The notes under the pieces: model-generated | The model's database searches: none | What the model saw: the letters and a program-made list of their open reading frames with translations, nothing else | Told to the model about the DNA's origin: nothing | Assembly (NCBI GenBank): GCA_036003885.1 | Contig: DASYSA010000167.1 | Coordinates: 1 to 22,099, forward strand | Length of the DNA: 22,099 bases | From: DASYSA01 sp036003885 | GTDB taxonomy: Bacteria > Acidobacteriota > Blastocatellia > UBA7656 | Reading direction: 5' to 3' | Made by a program: the position numbers and the translations under genes | In this document: positions 1 through 7,191 of the stretch, one piece after another | Layout of the letters: each line of letters begins with the position of its first letter | Position numbering within the stretch: position 1 is the stretch's first letter

Positions 1-4
1 AGAC

Positions 5-142
5 GTCTGCCTTCTGACCTCTGACCTCTGACCTCTGACCTCTGACCTCTGACGTCTGACGTCTGACCTCTGACCTCTGACCTCTGACCTCTGACCTCTG
101 ACCTCTGACCTCTGACGTCTGACCTCTGACTTCTGACCTCAG
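5..142. repeat. Tandem 7-bp repeat, unit CTCTGAC (about 19 copies)
   Basis: Positions 5-137 are 19 heptamers in unbroken phase. Thirteen are exactly CTCTGAC; the others are GTCTGAC, TTCTGAC or one GTCTGCC. A partial unit fills 138-142. The array stops directly at the permease stop codon (143-145, read on the minus strand), so it is the immediate 3' sequence of that gene. Only one orientation is visible; an inverted partner, if present, would lie before position 1. Confidence 0.95.
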
Positions 143-1441
143 CTACGTGTAGCGCAGCCAGCGGCCGAGCTCGGCGATGCTGGGGCGCTTGCCGTACATC
201 AGGATGCCAACTCGATAGATTCTTGCCGCCAGCCATACGGCGGCCAGGATCGCAACCACCATCCCACCGATTGATGTCAGCACCTGCCACATCGGCGGAT
301 TCACGAGCGAGATCCGCATCATCATGAGCGTCGGCGCGAAGAACGGGACCATTGAGAGACCGACCGACAATCCGCTGCTCGGGTTGTTCATTACCATTCC
401 GAACAACAGCATTGGAACAACAATCAACATAGTCACCGGCATCTGCGCCTGCTGAGCCTCTTCCTCAGTCGAGACCATTGCTCCTACCATCGCGTACAGA
501 GTTGCGTAGAGGAAGTAGCCGAGAAGGAAGAAGATGACGAAGTAGATCAACAGGCTCATTGGGAGCTTCGGCATGGTGAGGCCTCGGGAGGCAACCATCG
601 AGGCGCCGAACGCCGTGATGACCGCAGCCGAGCCCACCCAGATCGCATATTGAGTCAAGCCCACCAGCCCTATGCCGACGAGCTTGCCCATCATCATCTG
701 AGTTGGTTTGACCGACGAAGCGATTACTTCCACAATGCGGGACGACTTCTCTTCGATCACGCCGCGCATCACCGTGATCCCGTACATCAGGATCGTTATG
801 TAGATAAAGAAGAGCATCACAAAGGCAACGATGACACCAGGCAGCCCGCTCTCTTCGGTCTCGCCTTCCGGCGTGGCCTTGCCTGTCTTTATGTCCACGG
901 ATTTCAAGTAGCCCGCAACTTTCTCGGGTGGGACGTTTGCCCGCACAAGCCTTCGCGCGACGATCGCATCGCTGATGGAGTGCTCAACGTTCGAAATGGA
1001 AAAGTCGCTGGGGTTCTTGGCGTAGTATTCAGGTCGAGCATCGTCAAGCACTCCCGCAGGGAGCACCAGGTAGGCCTTCTCGGAATCCTTCACAGCCTCA
1101 TCTCTGTACGGTTCCTTGTATGCCTTGTCGATCGCCTGGTCGGGCGGAACGACAACGTGGCTTAGCGAAAATCTAGTCAACCGTATCTTCTGATCCTCGC
1201 CCCCGGATGCCTCCGCAGAAGACCCGCTCAGCCGATTCTTGAGGACGTCAAACAGCTCCGGGTCGCCGCTTTGATCCAGGACGGTTATATGGCGCTGACC
1301 CCCGCCGCGCGTGGCCAGAAACCCAGGCAGAATAGTCAGCACCCCCAGCAGGAACGGCGTGAGCAGCGTGCCGATTACGAAAGCTTTGGTTCGCACACGC
1401 GTCAGGTACTCACGCTTGAGTATTACGAGTGTCTTTTTCAT
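143..1441 (-). CDS. ABC-2 type transporter permease (NatB/YhaP-like)
   Basis: Membrane subunit of an ABC exporter, 432 aa, in the inner membrane. The start MKKTLVILKREYLTRVRTKA is typical of this permease family. One membrane segment lies at about residues 20-44. A large extracytoplasmic domain follows to about residue 200, then about five further hydrophobic segments (roughly 206-229, 255-290, 300-326, 337-356 and 385-410), which is the usual ABC-2 layout. The ATG at 1441 is preceded by AAGGGGAA and lies inside the end of the ATPase gene (32-bp overlap), so the two are probably translationally coupled. Related NatAB systems export sodium, but the substrate cannot be read from the sequence. 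Confidence 0.9.
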   Translation of the reverse strand: MKKTLVILKREYLTRVRTKAFVIGTLLTPFLLGVLTILPGFLATRGGGQRHITVLDQSGDPELFDVLKNRLSGSSAEASGGEDQKIRLTRFSLSHVVVPPDQAIDKAYKEPYRDEAVKDSEKAYLVLPAGVLDDARPEYYAKNPSDFSISNVEHSISDAIVARRLVRANVPPEKVAGYLKSVDIKTGKATPEGETEESGLPGVIVAFVMLFFIYITILMYGITVMRGVIEEKSSRIVEVIASSVKPTQMMMGKLVGIGLVGLTQYAIWVGSAAVITAFGASMVASRGLTMPKLPMSLLIYFVIFFLLGYFLYATLYAMVGAMVSTEEEAQQAQMPVTMLIVVPMLLFGMVMNNPSSGLSVGLSMVPFFAPTLMMMRISLVNPPMWQVLTSIGGMVVAILAAVWLAARIYRVGILMYGKRPSIAELGRWLRYT

Positions 1442-2336
1442 TATTCCCCTTCACGCTCTCTTTAAATATCTCGTGCAGCGATGGCTCGACCAGTTCGAAG
1501 CGGTTGACCCGCGCTCCCGCAGCCAGGGCACGCCGTAAGATCTCCTGGGCGTCAGCACCGTCGTTGAGCAGGAGTTCGCTGTAGTTCGCAAACGTGTTTT
1601 GCCGTTTGATAAGGTCATCGCCCAGAAATGAGTTGGGACCTTCATAGTCCAGTCTTACTGTGTTACGCCCGAAGCCTCGCTTTACTTCGCGCAGGTTTCC
1701 GCCAAGGACCTGAGTGCCGTGGTTGATCAGGCATATGTCCTCGCACATCTGTTCGACCTGCTCCATCTGATGGGTCGAAAAGATGATGGTCGCACCCTTC
1801 TCTCGCAAGTCGAGAATCGCTTCCTTGAGCAGATCGACGCTCACCGGATCGAGGCCCGAGAAGGGCTCGTCGAGAATCAAAAACTCCGGCTGGTGCAGGA
1901 CCGCAGCAATGAATTGAACTTTCTGCTGCATGCCCTTCGAGAGGTCGGCGGCCTTCTTGTCCTTCCAATCCGAAAGCTCCATCCGTTTGAGCCACTGGTC
2001 CACTCGCTGGCGGGCCACATCTGTCGGGACCCCCTTCAGGTTCGCGAAGAAGGTGAGCTGCTCGCCTATCTTCATCTTCTTGTAGAGGCCTCGCTCTTCG
2101 GGCAGGTAACCGATGCGCTGCTGCAACTCGGTGGTGACGTGCTCGCCGAGCACCACGACCTCACCGTTATCGGGTGCGAAGATGTTGACAATCATCCGTA
2201 TCGAGGTAGTTTTGCCCGCGCCGTTCGGGCCGAGCAGGCCGAAGATCGCGCCTTTCCTGACTTCGAAAGTGAGGTTCTTGACTGCTACAAACTCATCGAA
2301 TCGTTTGGTGACGTTCCTGAGTTCAACGACATTCAT
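1410..2336 (-). CDS. ABC transporter ATP-binding protein (NatA/YhaQ-like)
   Basis: ATPase subunit of 308 aa that should power the permease encoded directly downstream. Walker A is GPNGAGKTT at residues 36-44, the signature LSKGMQQ is at 132-138, Walker B FLILDEP at 152-158 and the switch histidine in STHQ at 189. The Q-loop region reads YLPEERGLY, with Glu in place of the usual Gln, as in many NatA-type ATPases. About 110 residues follow the nucleotide-binding domain, as is usual for ABC-2 exporters. AGGAGA lies about 8 bp before the ATG. The gene may be read through from the zinc-ribbon genes upstream (104-bp gap) or have its own promoter; I saw no convincing promoter in the gap. Confidence 0.93.
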   Translation of the reverse strand: MNVVELRNVTKRFDEFVAVKNLTFEVRKGAIFGLLGPNGAGKTTSIRMIVNIFAPDNGEVVVLGEHVTTELQQRIGYLPEERGLYKKMKIGEQLTFFANLKGVPTDVARQRVDQWLKRMELSDWKDKKAADLSKGMQQKVQFIAAVLHQPEFLILDEPFSGLDPVSVDLLKEAILDLREKGATIIFSTHQMEQVEQMCEDICLINHGTQVLGGNLREVKRGFGRNTVRLDYEGPNSFLGDDLIKRQNTFANYSELLLNDGADAQEILRRALAAGARVNRFELVEPSLHEIFKESVKGNNEKDTRNTQA

Positions 2337-2440
2337 TCAGTTCTTCTCCTGGTTGGTTTGAAATCCGGAAGACGGCCCGCGGTATGTTTCCATGACGGAC
2401 TCGTAATTTGCTCACCCACGCCGGCTCACTTTGCGCGATT

Positions 2441-2938
2441 TCACTCCGCACTTTCAAGTCGGTCCAGCGAATTCGAATCCTGCTTTCGCGGTTCAAAGGT
2501 GCGAGTTGTGTGTTCTGTGACGCTGTGCAGTGTCACCGGCGGAGCTTCGATCATAGGCGGATCGGCATCGCGCCTGGGTTTGGGCCTGGATCTCGTCTTT
2601 TTGCCGGCACCCGGGCTTGTCCCTGCGAGACGCAGCACCATGTACACGAGCACCGCAAGAACGCCTACGAACGATAACGAGCCGAATACAACGAGGGCGA
2701 TTGGAAAATCCTTATTGACCAATGGATTTTGGGCCAGTACGAAGCTCATTCCAAAGATCGCGGCCAAACCGCCGAATCCAATCAGGACTGTGAACAGCGC
2801 CAGAGACCACGCGACCCAGTTTGCCCGCAAACGTGGCTCATCATCGCTCTTGTTTTCGAACGAACTCAAAGAGGCCCCACACTGCTTGCAGTAGTTCAGT
2901 CCCTGAGTCGAATGGTCTCCGCAGTCCGGACAATACAT
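2441..2938 (-). CDS. Zinc-ribbon membrane protein, paralogue 1 (last of four)
   Basis: 165 aa. The N-terminus is a compact zinc ribbon: C3/C6 and C17/C20 in MYCPDCG...LNYCKQCG. Two hydrophobic segments follow (about residues 43-68 and 79-104), then a Lys/Arg/Pro-rich linker and the tail motif SVTEHTTRTFE. The same first 20 residues and tail motif recur in the next three genes upstream, while the middle differs. AGGAG lies just before the ATG. It is last in the transcription order, 8 bp after its upstream neighbour. The function is unknown; the two membrane segments suggest that both ends face the cytoplasm. Confidence 0.85.
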   Translation of the reverse strand: MYCPDCGDHSTQGLNYCKQCGASLSSFENKSDDEPRLRANWVAWSLALFTVLIGFGGLAAIFGMSFVLAQNPLVNKDFPIALVVFGSLSFVGVLAVLVYMVLRLAGTSPGAGKKTRSRPKPRRDADPPMIEAPPVTLHSVTEHTTRTFEPRKQDSNSLDRLESAE

Positions 2939-2946
2939 TTTGACTC

Positions 2947-3459
2947 CTAAGATTCTCGATCCCTGTACAAAGCGGGATCGAAGTTTCGAGTTGTCTGTTC
3001 GGTGACGCTCGGGATCACCGAGGGCGGCGCCGGAAGCTGGACAGGCTTGTGCTCGCCCGTATTCTGCTGTTTATGGACGAGAGGCGAATCGTGCGATTGC
3101 TGACCCAAACCGAGCAGTTTCGAGAAGAGGCGAATAAGCAACGCGACGGTTCCAAACACCGTTGCAGACCCAAACATGACCATTAATCCGGCGATTGTCG
3201 CGGCTCCGCTGACCCCAGTCGTGCCGGGATTGATTGGGCGGACGAGATACAGCGCGTTGCTGAACACGATACCGAGGCCGCCAAGCGTCACCGCCACAGT
3301 CGCGAGCGCCATTGCCCACGCGGTTCCGGCGGCTGCCCGGACACGGGGCCTGTTCTCGCTTGACCTGATCGGATTGGTTGGCGGAGCCAGATTAGATCCA
3401 CATCGCTTGCAGTAGTTCAGTCCCTGCGTCGATTCAGCTCCGCATACCGGACAATACAT
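2947..3459 (-). CDS. Zinc-ribbon membrane protein, paralogue 2
   Basis: 170 aa from the ATG at 3459. An in-frame TTG at 3474 would add five residues, but those codons contain the GGAGGAG ribosome-binding site, and all four paralogues begin M(Y/N)CPxCG, so the ATG is preferred. Zinc ligands are C3/C6 and C17/C20. Two hydrophobic segments lie at about residues 44-70 and 83-110. A Pro-rich linker leads to PSVTEQTTRNFDP near the C-terminus. It sits between paralogues 1 and 3 with gaps of 8 and 38 bp, so cotranscription is likely. No enzymatic motif is visible and the function is unknown. Confidence 0.85.
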   Translation of the reverse strand: MYCPVCGAESTQGLNYCKRCGSNLAPPTNPIRSSENRPRVRAAAGTAWAMALATVAVTLGGLGIVFSNALYLVRPINPGTTGVSGAATIAGLMVMFGSATVFGTVALLIRLFSKLLGLGQQSHDSPLVHKQQNTGEHKPVQLPAPPSVIPSVTEQTTRNFDPALYRDRES

Positions 3460-3497
3460 GAGCTTCTCCTCCAACTAAACGGCCGGCGACCCGAAAT

Positions 3498-3965
3498 TTA
3501 CCGCGCCTCGGGTTCTTTGTAGTTTGCATGTTCAAAGTTGCGAGTCGTGTTTTCGGTGACGCTGGAAATCGCTCGCGGCGCAGCGCCAAGTTGCGGAGCC
3601 TCTGGTGCGATCACTTTGCCGGGACTCTTGTGAGGTGTCTCCTGCGAATCCTGCATCATGGTGATGAGCCGCGACAGTTGTCTGATCAGGAGAGCCGCTA
3701 TTCCCAGGATCACTGCAGCGCCACAAACTACAATACCCATCACAAGCCTGTGATCAGAGCTCACGATGACCATCGGTATCGCCGTGCCGAACATTATCGC
3801 AAGACTGGCGAACCCAAAAACGGCAATCGCCCAGAACATCCCTGTAAGCTTTGCCGGGTTCATGCGCTGGTCGGAGGAAACGGGTGCCTGCACGAGACTG
3901 CTGCCGCACTGCTTGCAGTAGTTCAGTCCGAAGGTCGATTCAGCTCCGCAGTTTGGACAGTTCAT
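3498..3965 (-). CDS. Zinc-ribbon membrane protein, paralogue 3
   Basis: 155 aa. The zinc ribbon is MNCPNCG...LNYCKQCG (C3/C6/C17/C20). Two membrane segments lie at about residues 42-66 and 74-98, followed by a linker with EAPQLGAAPRA and the tail SVTENTTRNFE. The gene begins 3 bp after the end of paralogue 4, with AGAGGA inside the end of that upstream gene serving as a probable ribosome-binding site. It has the same domain plan as its neighbours but a clearly different middle, which fits old tandem duplication followed by divergence. No function is assigned. Confidence 0.85.
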   Translation of the reverse strand: MNCPNCGAESTFGLNYCKQCGSSLVQAPVSSDQRMNPAKLTGMFWAIAVFGFASLAIMFGTAIPMVIVSSDHRLVMGIVVCGAAVILGIAALLIRQLSRLITMMQDSQETPHKSPGKVIAPEAPQLGAAPRAISSVTENTTRNFEHANYKEPEAR

Positions 3966-3968
3966 GTT

Positions 3969-4475
3969 CTATTCGTCCTCTGCTGCTCTCTTAACCCGGT
4001 GCGCATCGAAGGTACGCGTAGTGTGTTCCGTCACGCTGGCGCCGCTGTCCGCAAGCGGCGCGGCTATCTGAACGGGAACGGGAGTGTATGTGCTTACTGC
4101 TGGTCTTGGCGGCGGCGACAACGCGCCGGTCGATTGACGAGGCATGCCGATCAAACGCGAAATCTGCCAGACCAATAGCACTGAAATAGCAAAGACCATC
4201 GGCAATCCAAGAAGAAGGATCAACTTTGGCAGAATTCCCGCGGTGCCTTGACGGGACATATCTTCCACGTAGCTCAGAACCATCCCGAGGCCTCCCAGAG
4301 TGACGACTGCGGTGCCCAGTGAGAGGCTTGCAAGGGCAAATGCGAAATGGGAGCCCTTCAGCCCGCCCCCGACTGCCGGCTCGGTCGTCTGCAAAGCGAC
4401 AGTAAGGTTCGCGCCACATCGCTTGCAGTAGTTCAGCCCCTGAGTTGATTCGACTCCACAAACCGGACAGTACAT
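3969..4475 (-). CDS. Zinc-ribbon membrane protein, paralogue 4 (first of four)
   Basis: 168 aa, first in transcription order. The zinc ribbon is MYCPVCG...LNYCKRCG (C3/C6/C17/C20). Two hydrophobic segments lie at about residues 45-75 and 85-108. A Pro-rich segment is followed by ASVTEHTTRTFDA near the C-terminus. AAGGAAGG lies just upstream of the ATG. The start faces the acyl-CoA dehydrogenase gene across a divergent gap of about 350 bp. As with its paralogues, the conserved parts are the two ends, which suggests a zinc-ribbon interaction module and a short tail motif presented on a membrane anchor. The partner is unknown. Confidence 0.85.
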   Translation of the reverse strand: MYCPVCGVESTQGLNYCKRCGANLTVALQTTEPAVGGGLKGSHFAFALASLSLGTAVVTLGGLGMVLSYVEDMSRQGTAGILPKLILLLGLPMVFAISVLLVWQISRLIGMPRQSTGALSPPPRPAVSTYTPVPVQIAAPLADSGASVTEHTTRTFDAHRVKRAAEDE

Positions 4476-4759
4476 ATGCCTTCCTTACCGGCGATGGGGC
4501 TGGCCGCGTCCTTCGACCGAGTCACTGCATCGCTCTGCTATAAAGTCGAGTGCATGTGGGAGCCCAGCTGTACTACGACCCATGCGACTGGCAAGTTCGC
4601 CGCCGTTCGGCACCAGGGAGAATCATAACAGCGCCGGAAGAGAGGGTCCAAATGCGAAATGCGAAATGCGAAATGGGGAATTCTCGCACTTCGCACTTCG
4701 CATTTCCTTTGGGCTGTCATTTGAGCAAAACTTGCGGACGGTCAAATCCGCGTGCTAGA
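4476..4759. other. Divergent intergenic region (zinc-ribbon genes / acyl-CoA dehydrogenase)
   Basis: No convincing gene lies here. The region carries the upstream sequence of the zinc-ribbon run on the minus strand and an inverted heptamer array at 4650-4705. A possible minus-strand -10-like TATAGC occurs around 4538-4543, but I could not pair it with a good -35 element. Confidence 0.6.
4650..4705. repeat. Inverted heptamer array, unit AAATGCG
   Basis: Three exact AAATGCG units (4650-4670) and one AAATGGG (4671-4677) are followed, after a 7-bp spacer, by CGCACTT, CGCACTT and CGCATTT (4685-4705). The last three are the reverse complements of AAGTGCG, AAGTGCG and AAATGCG. The transcript could form a hairpin of about 20 bp. 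Unlike most arrays here it lies between two divergent starts and not beside a stop codon. Confidence 0.95.
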
Positions 4760-4787
4760 TTGACGCTTTCCTTGACGCATTCATAAT
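4760..4787 (+). promoter_or_regulatory. Candidate sigma70-type promoter of the acyl-CoA dehydrogenase gene
   Basis: TTGACG at 4760-4765 and CATAAT at 4782-4787 are separated by 16 bp, each matching five of six consensus positions. The predicted start of transcription, near 4794, falls about 28 bases before the ATG at 4823, which supports that start over the in-frame ATG at 4802. Confidence 0.55.
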
Positions 4788-4822
4788 ACTCTTTTGCCTT
4801 GATGGCCTCGGGGGTTACAACG

Positions 4823-6007
4823 ATGACACAATCTGCAGCAGCACCGTCTGAAAGCGCTCCTCGCCCGCTCACTTCATTGACGGATGAAGAGTCGCTCTTC
4901 CGCCAGTCGGTTCGCGAGTTCGCCGATAGGCAGGTCCGCGCGCTGGCCGCCGAGATGGATGAGCAGGGCAAGTTCTCGTCCGATCTTATCCAGCAGCTAT
5001 TCGAGCTTGGGTTGATGGGCATCGCCATTCCAGAAGAGTACGGTGGACAGGGCGGGAGCTTCTTTAATTCAATCCTGGCTGTCGAAGAGTTGTCGCGCGC
5101 CGATGCGTCCGTCGGCGTCGTGGTTGACGTGCAAAACACGCTGGTCAGCAACGCCATTCTCCTTTGGGGCAACGAAGAGCAGAAGCGGCGCTACTGCACG
5201 CGGCTCGCCGCCGACACCGTGGGAGCGTATGCTTTGTCGGAAGCGGGTTCGGGAAGCGATGCCTTCGGATTGGCCACCAGAGCCACAGACAAGGGAGACA
5301 GCTTCGTACTGAACGGCCAGAAGATGTGGATTACCAACGGCAACGAAGCGGGCCTGTTCATCATCTTTGCCAACGTCGCTCCCGACAAGGGCTATCGCGG
5401 AATCACCGCGTTTCTGGTCGAGAAGAATCTCCCTGGGTTTACGGTGGGGAAAAAAGAGAACAAGCTCGGCATCCGGGCGAGCTCGACCTGCGAGCTGATA
5501 CTTGAAGACTGCGTGGTAAAGAAAGAGAACGTGCTTGGCGAGGTGGGTAAGGGATACAAGATCGCAATCGAGACGCTCAACGAGGGCCGCATAGGAATCG
5601 GCGCGCAGATGGTTGGTCTGTCGCAGGGCGCGCTCGAGTGCGGCATCAACTATACAAAGGAGCGCAAGCAATTTGGCCAGGAGATAGCAAAATTCCAGGC
5701 AGTCCAGTTCCAGATCGCCCAGGCCGCAACCGAACTCGAAGCCGCGCGCCTGATGGTCTACAATGCCGCGCGACTGAAGGATGCCGGCGAAGACTACGTC
5801 CGGCAGGCTGCGATGGCGAAGCTCTTCACTTCCCAGGTCGCGGAGCACGTCACGTCTCTGGTCGTCGAGCTCTATGGCGGTTATGGCTATACAAAAGACT
5901 ATCCCGCCGAGAAGTATTACCGAGACGCCAAGATCGGCAAGATCTACGAAGGCACGTCGAACATGCAGCTCCAGACCATAGCTAAGTTGGTTATTGGGGA
6001 CGTTTGA
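4823..6007 (+). CDS. Acyl-CoA dehydrogenase, short/branched-chain type
   Basis: FAD enzyme of 394 aa that introduces the alpha,beta double bond into acyl-CoA in fatty-acid or branched-chain amino-acid breakdown. The FAD/substrate motif YALSEAGSGSDAF lies near residue 138 and W-I-T-N in KMWITNGNEAG near residue 170. The C-terminal helical domain has RKQFGQEIAKFQAVQ. The catalytic base is the Glu of IYEGTS, about residue 376. The stretch with LNEGRIGI, QFG and GYTKDYPAEKYYRDAKIG resembles mammalian SBCAD and SCAD more than the medium- or long-chain enzymes. Starts at ATG 4802 or TTG 4799 are also in frame, but GGGGG precedes ATG 4823 and the candidate promoter fits it. No ETF or thiolase gene is adjacent. 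Confidence 0.93.
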   Translation: MTQSAAAPSESAPRPLTSLTDEESLFRQSVREFADRQVRALAAEMDEQGKFSSDLIQQLFELGLMGIAIPEEYGGQGGSFFNSILAVEELSRADASVGVVVDVQNTLVSNAILLWGNEEQKRRYCTRLAADTVGAYALSEAGSGSDAFGLATRATDKGDSFVLNGQKMWITNGNEAGLFIIFANVAPDKGYRGITAFLVEKNLPGFTVGKKENKLGIRASSTCELILEDCVVKKENVLGEVGKGYKIAIETLNEGRIGIGAQMVGLSQGALECGINYTKERKQFGQEIAKFQAVQFQIAQAATELEAARLMVYNAARLKDAGEDYVRQAAMAKLFTSQVAEHVTSLVVELYGGYGYTKDYPAEKYYRDAKIGKIYEGTSNMQLQTIAKLVIGDV

Positions 6008-6075
6008 GTCCTCGTGTATAGCTGCAGGCTCGTTCGGGTCGCTCGCTGCAGCCCTGCGTCAAGTGGCTGAAGGAA

Positions 6076-6777
6076 ATGTCGGCGTTTGGCCTGATACCTG
6101 AAATAGTAGTCGTCCCTGGAGGCAGCTTTTTGATGGGCTGCGATGCGGGAGCGGAGAACGAGCACCCGGTGCATCGCGTCAGGGTTGACCGCTTCGGGCT
6201 GGGTCGCACGGCTACGACGAACCGCCTCTATCATCTCTTTCTACAAGCGACCGCGCGCGCAGCTCCGCCTTGCTGGAACGACCCGCGATTCAATCATCCG
6301 GACCAGCCGGTCACGAGTGTGAGCTGGTTTGACGCAGTGGCCTATTGCGAGTGGCTCGCTGCGAGTACCGGCAAGCCCTACCGGCTGCCTACCGAGGCAG
6401 AGTGGGAACGAGCCGCGCGGGGAGGATCCGAAGGCAGGCTTTACACCTGGGGTGACGAGCCTCCCCAGGAACAGCCGCGATACTCTGAACTCTGGCTTGA
6501 CGGCCCCGAGCCTGCCGGAATGCGGCCGCCGAACGGATTCGGGTTGCATGACATTTCAGAGAACGTTCACGAGTGGTGTTCGGATTGGTATGACGAGCGC
6601 TACTATGAGGTGTCGCCGTCAACGAATCCTCAGGGACCTGCTTCGGGGACGCGGCGAGCGTCGCGAGGCGGTTCGTGGAGGCACCAGATCAAGATCACCC
6701 GAGTGGCGGCGCGGAGCAGCATTCCTCCGGAGTTTCGGTACAGCGACTACGGATTCCGCTGCGCGATGAGTTTGTAA
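6076..6777 (+). CDS. SUMF1/FGE-sulfatase-fold protein without the catalytic cysteines
   Basis: 233 aa, essentially one formylglycine-generating-enzyme-like domain. Typical family motifs are present: VVPGGSFLMG near the start, PVTSVSWFDAVAYCEWL, YRLPTEAEWERAARGG, GLHDISENVHEWCSDWY, RGGSW and YGFRC at the end. In true formylglycine-generating enzymes two cysteines lie shortly after the GGS motif. Here that stretch reads GGSWRHQIKITRVAARSS with no cysteine and about three residues fewer. Conversion of sulfatase cysteines is therefore unlikely, and a binding role or another chemistry of the fold is more probable. There is no signal peptide, so it should be cytoplasmic. It starts 68 bp after the acyl-CoA dehydrogenase stop and may be cotranscribed; no sulfatase is nearby. 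Confidence 0.88.
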   Translation: MSAFGLIPEIVVVPGGSFLMGCDAGAENEHPVHRVRVDRFGLGRTATTNRLYHLFLQATARAAPPCWNDPRFNHPDQPVTSVSWFDAVAYCEWLAASTGKPYRLPTEAEWERAARGGSEGRLYTWGDEPPQEQPRYSELWLDGPEPAGMRPPNGFGLHDISENVHEWCSDWYDERYYEVSPSTNPQGPASGTRRASRGGSWRHQIKITRVAARSSIPPEFRYSDYGFRCAMSL

Positions 6778-6807
6778 TACTGCCCAGGCGGCACACCGCA
6801 AGGCCCG

Positions 6808-7056
6808 TTGCAGACAGACCAAGCTCGAGCGTTAACAGTGAGAAGAGCAACGAAAACAGGGGGAAGGGGTCAATGGCTGCCGATCATGACCATAGCTGTC
6901 TTCATGATGGCAGCCGCCGGTGCAGGGTTTGCACTTTATACGATTCTGCCTGCCATCATGGATGAACATGCAAAGTATTCCCTCGCCAGATTCGCCGCGA
7001 TTCTGGTCGCGACGTTTCTCATGGTAGCCCTGGCGGCCCGATTGAGACGTCGATGA
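6808..7056 (+). CDS. Small two-helix membrane protein, hypothetical
   Basis: Up to 82 aa from TTG 6808 (AAGG five bases before); GTG 6838 or ATG 6886 (56 aa) are alternative starts. The supported core is MTIAVFMMAAAGAGFALYTI, a first hydrophobic helix, a short polar loop with MDEHAKYS, and a second helix ending in the positively charged AARLRRR. The N-terminal 26 residues of the longest form look less protein-like, so a shorter form is possible. It follows the SUMF-fold gene by 30 bp on the same strand. I do not recognise the family and assign no function. Confidence 0.5.
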   Translation: MQTDQARALTVRRATKTGGRGQWLPIMTIAVFMMAAAGAGFALYTILPAIMDEHAKYSLARFAAILVATFLMVALAARLRRR

Positions 7057-7072
7057 TGGAAGAGGAGCTACC

Positions 7073-7184
7073 CGCAGATGTCGCAGACTTCGCAGATCTA
7101 AATACTGAACGTGAAGTGCCCACCTCGTGCGTTTTGAGTAGTCTTGGCGTGGTTGTACAACTGCGTTATCTGCGTAATCTGTGG
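7073..7184. repeat. Inverted repeat with a 9-bp period (CGCAGATNN)
   Basis: CGCAGATGT, CGCAGACTT and CGCAGATCT stand in tandem at 7073-7099. On the other side of a 61-bp spacer, about 7161-7184 carries CTGCGTTAT and CTGCGTAAT, which are inverted copies of the same unit type. The element fills the convergent gap between the small membrane protein and pyrC, ending about 8 bp from the pyrC stop. A short reading frame through it (7053-7265) has no protein character. Confidence 0.8.
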
Positions 7185-7191
7185 ACGATAA

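Noticed and set aside
5..142. CRISPR array or coding repeat
   Set aside because: There are no spacers: the units are contiguous 7-mers, far below CRISPR repeat length, and no cas gene is present.
1719..2894. 391-aa open frame on the plus strand
   Set aside because: It is antisense to the ABC ATPase, which has all nucleotide-binding motifs; the plus-strand product has no recognisable domain.
5069..5848. 259-aa minus-strand frame
   Set aside because: It is antisense to the acyl-CoA dehydrogenase, which carries the catalytic motifs; typical mirror frame of GC-rich coding DNA.
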